From positions 62,001 to 126,000 of the forward strand of contig SAQL01000003.1 of the NCBI GenBank assembly GCA_004020645.1: a stretch of DNA of 64,000 nt, read 5' to 3'. The notes below the pieces were generated by a model. The model saw only the letters and a program-made list of their open reading frames with translations. It was not told where the DNA came from and searched no databases. The stretch is from Mesorhizobium sp. Lineage in GTDB: Bacteria > Pseudomonadota > Alphaproteobacteria > Rhizobiales > Rhizobiaceae. Position numbers and translations under genes: made by a program. The first letter of the stretch is position 1. Every line of letters begins with the position of its first letter. This document shows, piece after piece, positions 7,944 through 16,621 of this stretch.

Positions 7944-9301
7944 TATTGCGCCACCCGCGGGCTGAGTAGGCTATCGAGCACGCCGTCGATCCGTTCCTGT
8001 CGGTCAAGCCCCAGCAGATGGCCGGCGAGCTCCGCCGATCTCTGTTCACCGAGAAAGGGGATCGTGGCGCGGTCATATTTTGCGCGCAGGGTGGCCGGTG
8101 GATAGGCAGAGCGCGGGTCCCCCTTCGATTCGTGTTCTTCCGACGTCACGGTTGAGCCGTCGGCGAGCGAGATCGCGACGCGAGCTACTCTGCGTATCGG
8201 CCACAACTTGCTGTATTCCTCGTCGGCTACCAATCGAACGCTCCCGGCGATGCGCTGGATTTCGGGATCCTTGAAAACCTCAGCCGAGAGCTGATTGATA
8301 CCGATTTCGTTGAAGACGATCGAGGAGGACACCGAAAATGGCAGGCTGTACTGCGCCTCCTCGATGCTCGCCGGTATCGCCTTGGCCATTTTAGTGGCTT
8401 CGGCGAAGGTGACGACCTCGACCGTCCGGATCTGCCCCGGTCTTAGCCGGTGCTTCTTCACTAGGGCGACCGTGGCCTCGATCGACGGATGTGCCATTCG
8501 GCAGGCGGACCACATGCGGAAATAGAGTTCCAGCAGGTACCAGCGGCTGCCCAGGTCCGACCATATGTCGCGTCCGGATTCGTGAAGGACGCCAGCCGGA
8601 GCGCCGGTGAAACCCGCGCGGGCCATCTCGAGCGCTGTGACGCCGACCATGCTCGCCCATCCCAGTCCGTCCTTGACCATCGTCGGATACTCCGTGCATC
8701 GCGAGATAGGGGCCCTGGGAGCGTTGTATTCGGCGATCCCTAGCGCGTGGTCGACAGGCACCGGCTCCCGGACGAGGCGCGCCGCGGCTGCGGCGACGCC
8801 GATGCATGCCCAGGTTCCAGAGCCATGATACTCGCTGAGCTGCCGATGAAGGGCGACGCCCGACCGCAGCCCGATCTCGTAGGCGACGACCATTGCGGCG
8901 AGGAAGTCGCGCCCCGAAACCCTCTCCGGCATGGAATCTGCAACCGCCAACAGGGCGGCAAATGCAGGCGCGCCGGCATGCCCCTTCGCCTCGTTGTGGC
9001 CATCTGACAAATCGAGAGAATCAAGCGTCGTTCCGTTCGCGAGCGCTGCACCTGGAACCGAGCACATCCTGCCGTCGAAAAGTAGCCGGCTGCGACTCGC
9101 CCCCGCGGGAAACGCGTTCGCGCAGTAGTCTCGCACAAGCACCGACATGGGGGTACGCACGGCGGCGGCGGCCGTGCCGCTCAAATCCAGAACTGCCAAC
9201 AGGAGCTGGTCGAGAACGGGTTCCGGGACGTCGTCGAGCGAAAGCTCGCCGACGAAATCCGCAACGGTTCCGTTCGGGGATTTACGGGGGAGAACGTTCA
9301 T
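7940..9301 (-). CDS. MmgE/PrpD family protein
   Basis: About 453 aa of the MmgE/PrpD fold (2-methylcitrate dehydratase, cis-aconitate decarboxylase, immunity-related IRG1). Visible landmarks are the DGHNEAKGHAGAP segment after residue 100, typical of the family's conserved D...HPGA region, and the MVKDGLGWASMVGVTALEMA helix near residue 215. Members dehydrate or decarboxylate carboxylic acids. The ATG at 9301 (AAGG upstream) avoids the 29-base overlap with the SDR stop that the longer start at 9343 would give; the longer form cannot be excluded. The stop overlaps the AtzG-like start by 4 bases. The substrate is unknown and no methylcitrate-cycle genes are nearby. Confidence 0.85.
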   Translation of the reverse strand: MNVLPRKSPNGTVADFVGELSLDDVPEPVLDQLLLAVLDLSGTAAAAVRTPMSVLVRDYCANAFPAGASRSRLLFDGRMCSVPGAALANGTTLDSLDLSDGHNEAKGHAGAPAFAALLAVADSMPERVSGRDFLAAMVVAYEIGLRSGVALHRQLSEYHGSGTWACIGVAAAAARLVREPVPVDHALGIAEYNAPRAPISRCTEYPTMVKDGLGWASMVGVTALEMARAGFTGAPAGVLHESGRDIWSDLGSRWYLLELYFRMWSACRMAHPSIEATVALVKKHRLRPGQIRTVEVVTFAEATKMAKAIPASIEEAQYSLPFSVSSSIVFNEIGINQLSAEVFKDPEIQRIAGSVRLVADEEYSKLWPIRRVARVAISLADGSTVTSEEHESKGDPRSAYPPATLRAKYDRATIPFLGEQRSAELAGHLLGLDRQERIDGVLDSLLSPRVAQY

Positions 9302-9314
9302 GGACCTTACAACC

Positions 9315-10121
9315 TCAGGAAGCGATGCCGGGCGAGATGCCATCGACCCGGTTCATGCCAACAAGAAAACCGCCGCCGGAAACGTCCAGGCAGGCACCTG
9401 TTACGAACGACGCCTCGGGCGATAAAAGCCAAAGGATCGGGGCAGCGATCTCTTCTGCGCGCGCCATCCGTCCCATGGGAATGGTGCGCACGATGTCGGC
9501 CGAGCTGATGGGATCCTTGGCATAGGGGAGCGTCGCTGGGGTAAGCGTCATGGCAGGGCGCACACAATTCACGCGAATGCCCTGGCTGGCTAATTCCTTC
9601 GCGGTGCCGACAGTGAAAATGTCAACTGCTGCCTTGGAGGCCGCGTAGGCCGCGCTGCCCGATCGCCCCCCGATGGTAACTGCCATCGACGATACATTGA
9701 CGATCGCGCCTCCGGTTCCGCCGTGGCGCGGCAGCATCGCCTGCGCCGCGTGCTTGCAGACCAGCATCGTTCCGATCGTGTTGATGTCGAAAAGCCGGCG
9801 AAGCTCGGCTGCATCGAGCTCGGCGGCGACCCGTTTCGTGCAATCGATGCCGACGCAGTTGACCACTCCGGCCAGCTGAGACTTTGAAGATTTCGCTCGG
9901 TCGAACACAAGTCCGATGTTGTCTTCGCGGGTGATGTCGGCCCGCAGTTGCTGCACCATCGCGCCGCAGCCGCCGAGCCTATCGCAAAGAGCTGCGGCTA
10001 TGCCGTCCTCGGCTTGGTCGGCATAGGTCAGCACCACGTCGAAGCCGCGCCCGATAGCGAGCTCGACCGTTGCGGCGCCAATGCCGCCGGTACCTCCGAA
10101 AACGATCACTGTACTTCGCAT
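9315..10121 (-). CDS. SDR-family oxidoreductase
   Basis: 268 aa classical short-chain dehydrogenase: TGGIGAA at 11-17, S144/S145, Y159-x3-K163 (YAASK), and a C-terminal SFVTGACLDVSGG segment typical of FabG-like enzymes. The start at 10121 is chosen because GGAG lies 7 bases upstream; the longer ORF from 10142 would add seven residues that do not match the family. It would interconvert a hydroxyl and a ketone on a pathway intermediate with NAD(P)H. It is downstream of the binding-protein gene, separated from it by a strong hairpin at 10146-10169, and upstream of MmgE/PrpD. Confidence 0.9.
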   Translation of the reverse strand: MRSTVIVFGGTGGIGAATVELAIGRGFDVVLTYADQAEDGIAAALCDRLGGCGAMVQQLRADITREDNIGLVFDRAKSSKSQLAGVVNCVGIDCTKRVAAELDAAELRRLFDINTIGTMLVCKHAAQAMLPRHGGTGGAIVNVSSMAVTIGGRSGSAAYAASKAAVDIFTVGTAKELASQGIRVNCVRPAMTLTPATLPYAKDPISSADIVRTIPMGRMARAEEIAAPILWLLSPEASFVTGACLDVSGGGFLVGMNRVDGISPGIAS

Positions 10122-10145
10122 CCCAGCTCTCCACACTTTCATCGG

Positions 10146-10169
10146 GCAGGGCGGCGTATGCCGCCCTGC
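10146..10169. terminator. Perfect 10-bp stem hairpin between binding-protein gene and SDR gene
   Basis: GCAGGGCGGC and its exact reverse complement flank a 4-base loop. On the leftward transcript it follows the binding-protein stop by about 11 bases and precedes the SDR ribosome-binding site. There is no T tract, so it is probably not a simple rho-independent terminator. Hairpins in this place often stabilise the 5' segment of the mRNA, or partly terminate, so that the periplasmic binding protein is made in excess. Confidence 0.6.
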
Positions 10170-10180
10170 AGGTGGTATCG

Positions 10181-11215
10181 CTAGAGCAGCGGGATGGGAT
10201 AGAGCATTCCGCCGTTCGTCCAGAGACGATTCAAATTGCGGTCCATCTTGTAAGGCGAGTTCTCACCAAGGCTGCGATCATAGATTTCGCCATAGTTTCC
10301 TACGTCGCGAATGACATTGTATGCCCATCCGTCGTCGAGCTTGAGATTCTCGCCTATGAAAGGGGTCACGCCAAGCAGGACCTTTATGCGCGGGTTCTCG
10401 CCGGGGCTAGCGCGCATCTGCTCAACATTGGCTTGAGTAATTCCGAGCGCCTCGGCCTCGAGCAGCGCCGAAATGACATAATTGGCCACGTCGAGGATTG
10501 GCTTGTCGTTCTGACGCACCACCACGGAGGTGGGCTCGCCGGCGACCAGATCAGGCAGGATAACGAATTCTTCGGAATCGCCGGCGTCGCGTACCCGCAA
10601 GGTGGCGAGTACCGGGCCGAATCCGCCGAAGACGTCGCATCGACCGGCAAGAAATGCTTCCTTGGCCTGGCTGGTAGCCTCGAAGGCGAGCGATGTATAT
10701 TCGACGCCGATGCCGCGCAAATAGTTCGAGACAAGGACGCCCGTGCTTGTTCCGGAAGTCACGCAAATGGTTGCGCCATCAAGGTCTTTCCCGCCCGTCG
10801 CGCCCAAGTCCTTCGCCACCAGAAGCTGCGTGGCTGCATGGAAATACGGGAGGCTGAATTGTACGCCAAGCTGAGTGTCGCGCTTCATGGTGTGGGTCTG
10901 CGACGTGAGAATATCAAGGGCGCCCGACTGGAGGGAAGGTATGCGTTGGGCCCAACTGACGGGACTGAAGGTCACATTATCCCCTGGTCCGAGAATCGCC
11001 GTGGCGATCGCCTTGCAGAGGTCGACGTCGATTCCTTTCCAGAGGCCTTTGTCGTCGACTTCGGAGAAGCCGTAAAAACCCCCGACTGCCACCGGACAGA
11101 GGAGTTTGCCGCGATCTCTTACGGCCTTGATGGTATCAGCACCCGCCGGCATGCCCGAGGACATCAGGCATAGGCCGGCCAAGCCTATTTTCACGGCACC
11201 CCGAAAGTTCAGCAT
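10181..11215 (-). CDS. AapJ-like amino-acid ABC transporter substrate-binding protein
   Basis: 344 aa with a signal peptide (hydrophobic residues 8-22, cleavage predicted after PAGA near 26). The family-3 solute-binding fold is full length for the AapJ (general L-amino acid) group, with RDRGKLLCPV and GFYGFSEVDDKGLWKGIDVDLC at the mature N terminus and a GNYGEIYDR segment near the C terminus. Typical amino-acid contacts are plausible, but specificity is not readable. The matching permeases (13372-15605) are encoded on the opposite strand 2 kb away and no cognate ATPase gene is in the window. It lies 33 bases after the glutaminase-like gene. Confidence 0.9.
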   Translation of the reverse strand: MLNFRGAVKIGLAGLCLMSSGMPAGADTIKAVRDRGKLLCPVAVGGFYGFSEVDDKGLWKGIDVDLCKAIATAILGPGDNVTFSPVSWAQRIPSLQSGALDILTSQTHTMKRDTQLGVQFSLPYFHAATQLLVAKDLGATGGKDLDGATICVTSGTSTGVLVSNYLRGIGVEYTSLAFEATSQAKEAFLAGRCDVFGGFGPVLATLRVRDAGDSEEFVILPDLVAGEPTSVVVRQNDKPILDVANYVISALLEAEALGITQANVEQMRASPGENPRIKVLLGVTPFIGENLKLDDGWAYNVIRDVGNYGEIYDRSLGENSPYKMDRNLNRLWTNGGMLYPIPLL

Positions 11216-11247
11216 GATTTTTCCCTTGCTTGGTTTTTTGTCGAAGC

Positions 11248-11970
11248 TTAGCGGGCCGCGCTCTGTTCGATCGCAGCCGCGATGAATCTCTGGATGATTG
11301 GATGCGTATTGTCTGCGCCGAGATTGAGCTGCGGAACGAACAGCGTGGTCATGTAAAACGGGTGATCCGGCAGCTCGAGGATTCTGGCATCGCCGTCGGG
11401 ATCGACCCCAGCGATCCTGAACCCGCCCTTATTGAGCCGTCGCTGGTTCTCGCGGGAAAGACTCATCGAGCAGTAGTACTGCTCGATGGCATTGGCCGAT
11501 CGGTAACAGTCATAGGCCCGGGAGTCTGTTTTCACGTGGATTGGGAGTGTTTGTCCGCGAACGGAACAGCTCAGATAGTCGATGAACTTGTTGGTGGCGT
11601 CCGGCTCAATTTCAGCATGAGCTGCGTCTGCAATTCCAAGCACATTGCGGGCGTATTCGATCGCGGCCTCCTGGAATCCCATGCATGTGCCGATGAAGGG
11701 TCTGCCGTTTTCACGTGCGTAGCGGATTCCCGCGAGCGCACCCTCATGGTTTTTTGGCGGATTGCCCGGTGCGCTCCAGATGCCGTCGGCACTGCTCAGT
11801 GCAGAAGCTGCGTCAGCATGGAGCGCATGGGTGCCGATCCACTCTATGGTCGCTGGAACGCCTGCAGCTTGGGCCGCAAGTTCAATCGCCCGGTTTGTAG
11901 CAACCTGCGTGGGTCGACCGGGATCGAATTCGCCGATGACGTTGATGGTAATCGCGCGTGCGGCAGTCAT
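11248..11970 (-). CDS. CTP synthase C-terminal region-related glutamine amidotransferase-like protein
   Basis: 240 aa resembling the isolated class I glutaminase domain of CTP synthase: PFIGTCMGFQEAAIEYARNV at 91-110 corresponds to the nucleophile elbow, with C96 as nucleophile. The catalytic HPE of CTP synthase is VPQ here (212-214), so the His and Glu of the triad are missing and ordinary glutaminase activity is doubtful. Proteins of this family are often annotated 'CTP synthase C-terminal region-related (seleno)protein', some with selenocysteine at the nucleophile; here it is Cys. GGGAGGTGAA immediately upstream fixes the start at 11970, rejecting a 24-residue extension. It is the first leftward gene, divergent from trxB. 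Confidence 0.8.
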   Translation of the reverse strand: MTAARAITINVIGEFDPGRPTQVATNRAIELAAQAAGVPATIEWIGTHALHADAASALSSADGIWSAPGNPPKNHEGALAGIRYARENGRPFIGTCMGFQEAAIEYARNVLGIADAAHAEIEPDATNKFIDYLSCSVRGQTLPIHVKTDSRAYDCYRSANAIEQYYCSMSLSRENQRRLNKGGFRIAGVDPDGDARILELPDHPFYMTTLFVPQLNLGADNTHPIIQRFIAAAIEQSAAR

Positions 11971-12183
11971 TTCACCTCCCAAAGCTTGCCGAGCGAAATC
12001 CAGTCTCCAGTCGCTGGGTGACGCTGCGGACTTCACAGGCATTCTAGGCAGTGCGCGCTATCGACGGAATTGCAAGTTTTTGCCGATTTGGGTGAGGCGA
12101 TTTCAATGGCTCTGTACCGAGGGGTCGCTATTCTGCAAGGGTATTCCTTGATTAGTGTTCTATATTTCCGGTGACCCGCATCA

Positions 12184-13134
12184 ATGTCAGAGGCGACAGA
12201 AGTAGACATCGCTATTATAGGTGCGGGACCAGCAGGCTATACTGCAGCCATTTACGCTTCTCGCGCCGGATACAAGACAGTCGTCGCAAGCGGACTCCAG
12301 GCTGGCGGGCAGTTGACTGTCACGACCGACGTGGAAAACTACCCCGGCTTTGCGCAGGTGGTGCAAGGTCCTTGGCTAATGGAGCAAATGCGCCAGCAGG
12401 TCGAGAATGTTGGAGCGGAGATCATTGCGGAGACGATCACGTCCATCAACCTGAGCAAGCGACCATTTCTGGCCCGTGCCGATTCCGGAAGGACGTTCCG
12501 CGCCAAGGCCGTCATCGTGGCCACTGGCGCGACGGCGCGCTGGCTCGGGCTGGCTTCAGAAACCAGGTTTCGAGGCTTTGGGGTGTCGGCCTGCGCCACA
12601 TGCGACGGCTTCTTCTTCAAAGACAAGGTGGTGGCAGTTGTCGGCGGCGGCAATACCGCGGTGGAGGAGGCCCTGTACCTCACCAATCACGCCAGCAAGG
12701 TCTATCTGATCCATCGCCGAGATAGCCTACGCGCCGAGGCTATTCTGCAGGATCGCCTTTTTGCCCATCCCGCCATCGAGGTGATCTGGTCGACGGAAGT
12801 GTTTGACATCGACGGAAGCACGGTTCCGTTCCCAGCAATGACTGGCCTCAGAGTGAGGAACGTTCGCAGCGGTGTGTGCGCGTCCCTGGCTGTCGAAGGG
12901 CTATTTGTAGCGATCGGTCATACGCCGGCGACAGATATCCTCGCTGGGCAGGTCGAACTGGATCGTGAGGGCTACATCGCGGTCACGCCGCCCAACGGTG
13001 TGAGGACCAGCGTTCCCGGCTTATTCGCCGCCGGTGATGTGGCCGACAAAACCTACCGCCAGGCCGTCTACGCGGCAGGCATGGGCTGCGCGGCGGCGCT
13101 GGAGGCGGCTTATTTCATCGCCTCGGCCGGGTGA
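12184..13134 (+). CDS. trxB: Thioredoxin-disulfide reductase
   Basis: 316 aa, full length for bacterial TrxB. The FAD-binding motif is GAGPAG at 13-18, the redox-active pair is C137-A-T-C140, the NADPH motif is GGGNTA after residue 155, and the C-terminal FAD segment is FAAGDVADKTYRQAVYAAG. It transfers electrons from NADPH via FAD to a thioredoxin-like partner. No thioredoxin gene is adjacent. It is the first rightward gene, divergent from the glutaminase-like gene over 213 bases, and begins the set that includes permeases and flavin reductase. A pathway-specific role, or an extra copy of the housekeeping enzyme, are both possible. Confidence 0.93.
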   Translation: MSEATEVDIAIIGAGPAGYTAAIYASRAGYKTVVASGLQAGGQLTVTTDVENYPGFAQVVQGPWLMEQMRQQVENVGAEIIAETITSINLSKRPFLARADSGRTFRAKAVIVATGATARWLGLASETRFRGFGVSACATCDGFFFKDKVVAVVGGGNTAVEEALYLTNHASKVYLIHRRDSLRAEAILQDRLFAHPAIEVIWSTEVFDIDGSTVPFPAMTGLRVRNVRSGVCASLAVEGLFVAIGHTPATDILAGQVELDREGYIAVTPPNGVRTSVPGLFAAGDVADKTYRQAVYAAGMGCAAALEAAYFIASAG

Positions 13135-13371
13135 ATGCCAAGGGCCGGCTTTGATCGGCCGCTTGCCGCAGCCTAGCGGTATTCTACCGCCCCTGCCGGA
13201 CGCAACGCCGTGACCCTATCAAATTTGCAATCCCCGCATTGAGAGCGCTTCTGCCGCCAGCGCTGTTGAACAGGATTCAGCGCCATGCCGCAAATTTTAC
13301 ATTTCTCGATCCGATCCGCGACGGTCATAATGACGGCTCGAAACCAATTCACCTAGGCGGAACCTACCCGC

Positions 13372-14499
13372 ATGTATAATGCAACGAGTGCTCGCGACAA
13401 TGCCGGCTCAGCCTGGCGCAAGAGTACTGCGACGAACCTACTTACGGTCGCCGCGGTCGCGGCTTGCCTGACCTACTTCTCATACAATATCTACAGCGAG
13501 CTTGGCGCTAAGGGCATCAACATCGGCTTCGGATTTCTTACGCAACCGACACGCTGGGACGTGTCGGTTTCGTTTGTTTCCCAAAATTCGGGCGATCCCT
13601 ACTGGTACACGTTCGTCGTTGGCTTCATCAACACTCTGGCGTTAGCCGCGGTAGTGGTCGTTTCCTCGACGATTTTAGGGGTTGTTATTGGGCTTGTCCG
13701 GTCGATCGGAAGCAGACCGCTGAAAATATATGCGTCAATATTCACTAGCGTGTTCCGAAACCTCCCACTCCCGCTTCTGATCTTCTTCATCTACGCGGCA
13801 TTCATAAGGCTTCCGGCGCCTCGGTCCGCTCACGAACTGGGCGGCGTTTTCTTTCTTTCAAATCGGGGTTTGACCATGCCGACGCTCGTCCTGCCGTACG
13901 AGTCGGCGGTCCTCCTCGTTCTGCTTGCCGCGACGCTGGTACTCGCCAGCTTTCGCCTGCTCTTCCCAAGACAAAGAAACACCGTCCGGCTTTTCTGCTG
14001 CGGTGCAATCGCCCTCGTACTGATAGCCAACTTTCTGCTTGGAAACTATTCCGTCCCGGTGCTGGAGGGGTTGAGATTTCGTGGTGGCACAACCTTTCCG
14101 GCCGAATTTGCAACTCTTGTCGTAGCAATCACATGCTTTGGCGGTGCCTACATCGGCGAGGTCATTCGTGGCGGCATCGAAGCCGTACCCCCCGGTCAGA
14201 TCGAAGCGGCCCGGTCCCTGGGTCTGCGGTCGCAGCCGATTTTTTGGTTGGTTGTTATGCCTCAGGCACTGCCGTCCATCGTTCCGCCGCTGGGCAACCA
14301 ATATTTGTTTCTGGTGCGGGCAACGACGCTCGGCGTGGCAGTCGGCTATGCCGAATTCTTTATGATAACGTCCACAACCATCAATCAAACCGGGCAATCC
14401 ATCGAAGTCTTGTTCCTGCTGATGGCAACCTTCTTGGTTTTGAACCTAACGATGACTGGGGCGATAAATTATCTCAATCGCGCGGTCTCGTTCCGATAG
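13372..14499 (+). CDS. AapQ-like amino-acid ABC transporter permease
   Basis: 375 aa polytopic membrane protein. The ABC-permease EAA loop is visible near residue 270 (GGIEAVPPGQIEAARSLGL), followed by PQALPSIVPPLGNQ, both typical of His/Glu-type amino-acid permeases. A long N-terminal region before the conserved core is characteristic of AapQ/BztB rather than of short permeases. It would pair with the AapM-like protein 11 bases downstream and receive substrate from the AapJ-like binding protein encoded on the other strand. No aapP ATPase follows; another cellular ATPase may energise it. Confidence 0.9.
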   Translation: MYNATSARDNAGSAWRKSTATNLLTVAAVAACLTYFSYNIYSELGAKGINIGFGFLTQPTRWDVSVSFVSQNSGDPYWYTFVVGFINTLALAAVVVVSSTILGVVIGLVRSIGSRPLKIYASIFTSVFRNLPLPLLIFFIYAAFIRLPAPRSAHELGGVFFLSNRGLTMPTLVLPYESAVLLVLLAATLVLASFRLLFPRQRNTVRLFCCGAIALVLIANFLLGNYSVPVLEGLRFRGGTTFPAEFATLVVAITCFGGAYIGEVIRGGIEAVPPGQIEAARSLGLRSQPIFWLVVMPQALPSIVPPLGNQYLFLVRATTLGVAVGYAEFFMITSTTINQTGQSIEVLFLLMATFLVLNLTMTGAINYLNRAVSFR

Positions 14500-14510
14500 C
14501 GGTCGCGAAG

Positions 14511-15605
14511 ATGCACAGTAGGATAATTGGGTACACCGTGGTTAGGAGAGATATTAGGCAGGGCGCCACATGGCCGGTATTCCTCGGCCTGATTTCGCCG
14601 GGTCGACTGCTGACCGGCGCCGTGATGCTCGCAGTAACGGCGGGCGGCCTCTACCTAGCATACTGGCTCGTCCGGTGGGCGCTTCTCGATAGCGTCTGGG
14701 GCGGCAGTGACGCCAGCGTATGTCAATCGGTGAGCGGGGCGTGCTGGACAGTCATCGCTGTCCGCTACCGCATCATCCTGTTCGGGCTTTATCCATACGA
14801 CGAGCAATGGCGGGCAGCCCTGGCCATCGCGTTGCTTTTGGGTGCGTTGATCCTAGTGCTTTCTCCGAGAAACTGGACGCCGATGCGAATCGCCGCAATC
14901 TGGTGCCTGGGCTTCGGGCTCTTGATGATGATCTTGCGCGGCGGTCTTTTCAGCTTGCCGCTCGTCACCAGCGATCAATGGGGCGGACTTACGCTTACAT
15001 TGTTCATTTTTGCCGCAGTCCTTTCCATCGGCATGCCGCTGAGCGTAGCGATAACTTTGGCTCGCCGCAGCCGTCTGCCGGCATTGGCGCGGCTCGCGGG
15101 GGGACTCGTCGACGCCACGCGATCGGTCCCTTTTCTGGCGGTGATCTATGCCGCCGCAGTCGTCCTTCCCATCGCGCTACCGAGTTGGCTGGAAGGCGAT
15201 CGGCTTTCCTATGTAATCGCGGGCTTTTCCTTGCACTATGCGGCCTATCAGAGCGAGGTGTTGCGAGGCGGCTTGCAGTCTATTCCCCGCGGCCAGTTCG
15301 AGGCTGCGGAAGCACTCGGCTTGACGCCCTGGAAACGAATGTACTTGGTGGTGTTGCCCCAGGCGTTCCGCATTAGTTTGCCGGCGACGATCAACGAGAT
15401 CGTCACCGTGTTCAAGGAAACGTCGGTTATCGCAATCGTCGGGCTTTTTGATCTGACCGCATCGGCTCATGCCGCCTTCGAGGAAGGCAGTTGGAACGAC
15501 CAGTTCATGGAAATATTCGTATTCGTATCTGCGATATACTTCATTTTTTCAGCATCTATCAGCCGATACGGAGCGTTTCTTGAGAAACGTCACCGGTTCT
15601 ATTGA
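14511..15605 (+). CDS. AapM-like amino-acid ABC transporter permease
   Basis: 364 aa polytopic protein with several hydrophobic helices, a TRSVPFLAVIY stretch and the EAA loop GGLQSIPRGQFEAAEALGL in the C-terminal half, matching AapM/BztC. The open frame extends upstream into aapQ, but that part is a shadow of the previous gene. ATG at 14511 is the first sensible start, 11 bases after the aapQ stop, though its ribosome-binding site is weak (GCGAAG). It forms a heterodimeric channel with the preceding permease. The normal fourth gene of an aap operon (ATPase) is replaced here by a flavin reductase gene. Confidence 0.9.
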   Translation: MHSRIIGYTVVRRDIRQGATWPVFLGLISPGRLLTGAVMLAVTAGGLYLAYWLVRWALLDSVWGGSDASVCQSVSGACWTVIAVRYRIILFGLYPYDEQWRAALAIALLLGALILVLSPRNWTPMRIAAIWCLGFGLLMMILRGGLFSLPLVTSDQWGGLTLTLFIFAAVLSIGMPLSVAITLARRSRLPALARLAGGLVDATRSVPFLAVIYAAAVVLPIALPSWLEGDRLSYVIAGFSLHYAAYQSEVLRGGLQSIPRGQFEAAEALGLTPWKRMYLVVLPQAFRISLPATINEIVTVFKETSVIAIVGLFDLTASAHAAFEEGSWNDQFMEIFVFVSAIYFIFSASISRYGAFLEKRHRFY

Positions 15606-15652
15606 TCAGCTGCATTACTTTCATGGCATTCGACGAGACTTGGAGCGAAGAA

Positions 15653-16270
15653 ATGGCTGAGGTTGAAATGACGAACCGGATCCCGCTTATTGTCGGAATT
15701 GGTGGCACGCCCCGCGCCGACTCGTCGACAGAAAAGGCACTGATGATCGCGCTGCGCGCGGCCCAACGGTCTGGCGCGCAGACGCAGATGTTGGGGGGGG
15801 CCGACCTGTTGATGCCGATGTACGTGCCAGGTTCCAGTGAAAGAACCAAGGCGGCGCAGGCCCTTGTCAAGGCTTTCAGGGAAGCAGACGGCGTTATTAT
15901 TGCAACGCCGGCCTACCACGGCTCGATTTCAGGGCTGGTGAAGAACGCGCTCGACTATGTCGAGGACCTGCGCGCGGATGAGAGAATATACCTCGACGGG
16001 CTGCCGATCGGCTTGATCGTCTGCGCAGGCGGGTGGCAGGCCGCTGGCCTCACCTTGAGCACCGTTCGCGGGATCGTGCATGCCCTCCGCGGATGGCCCA
16101 CACCGATGGGCGCTGTGCTTAACACCTCGTCACCGTTGTTTGCCACGGACGGAGAGTGCACAGACATTTCCTCGAAATTCCAGCTAGAGACCGTCGGCAA
16201 TCAGGTTACCGAGTTCGCCTTGCGCAGAAGGAAATGCCCTGCAGCGCAAATCCCGCAAAATGGACAATGA
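15653..16270 (+). CDS. NAD(P)H-dependent FMN reductase
   Basis: About 205 aa flavodoxin-like protein: GIGGTPRADSSTEKAL near the N terminus binds the FMN phosphate, ATPAYHGSISGLVKNALDYVEDL is the conserved FMN-reductase segment, and a CAGGWQAAG loop follows. It would reduce FMN with NAD(P)H and is a natural partner for the LLM flavin monooxygenase at 1401-2459. The start at 15653 has GGAG 7 bases upstream; a longer start at 15602 (TTG) would overlap the permease stop, and 15668 is also possible. The order permease-reductase-small monooxygenase suggests one rightward operon. Confidence 0.87.
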   Translation: MAEVEMTNRIPLIVGIGGTPRADSSTEKALMIALRAAQRSGAQTQMLGGADLLMPMYVPGSSERTKAAQALVKAFREADGVIIATPAYHGSISGLVKNALDYVEDLRADERIYLDGLPIGLIVCAGGWQAAGLTLSTVRGIVHALRGWPTPMGAVLNTSSPLFATDGECTDISSKFQLETVGNQVTEFALRRRKCPAAQIPQNGQ

Positions 16271-16292
16271 CAATAGTAGCGGAGATTATCCG

Positions 16293-16613
16293 ATGTATAT
16301 AAGAATTTACTGGAGCAAGATCTATCCAGGTTCCTGGCCTGCAATTGAAGATCGCTACAACAAGCTCATGCAAATACCTATAGAGGGCCTGAAGGCGCGC
16401 TTCGTCTCACAAGACGTCGAGGATGAGGAAAGCATCTTTACGATTACCATCTGGGACAAGCAGGAAAGCATCGTGCGCTGGGAGGCATCCGATGCGTATC
16501 GGGAATTCCTTGATCAGGCGATGCGGCCGCTAACGGTCGGCTCGCAATCCGTTTCGCTCTGCAAGACGCGACTGTATCTCATCAACGATTTGCAACCACA
16601 GACCGACGTATAG
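16293..16613 (+). CDS. Small ferredoxin-like (antibiotic biosynthesis monooxygenase-type) protein
   Basis: About 106 aa. The pattern YIRIYWSKIYPGSW...ITIWDKQESIVRWEASDAYREFL is typical of dimeric alpha+beta-barrel (ABM) proteins, some of which are cofactor-free monooxygenases or isomerases of polyketide or aromatic substrates and others only accessory. GGAG 8 bases before ATG 16293 supports that start; 16260 would overlap the reductase by 11 bases and has no ribosome-binding site. It lies between the FMN reductase and the ArgE-like gene, so it is part of the rightward operon. The function is not determined. Confidence 0.7.
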   Translation: MYIRIYWSKIYPGSWPAIEDRYNKLMQIPIEGLKARFVSQDVEDEESIFTITIWDKQESIVRWEASDAYREFLDQAMRPLTVGSQSVSLCKTRLYLINDLQPQTDV

Positions 16614-16621
16614 GCGGTCGC

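Noticed and set aside
11248..11970. Selenocysteine in the CTP-synthase-related protein
   Set aside because: The nucleophile codon encodes Cys (TGC), not an in-frame TGA, and no SECIS-like element or frame interruption is needed.
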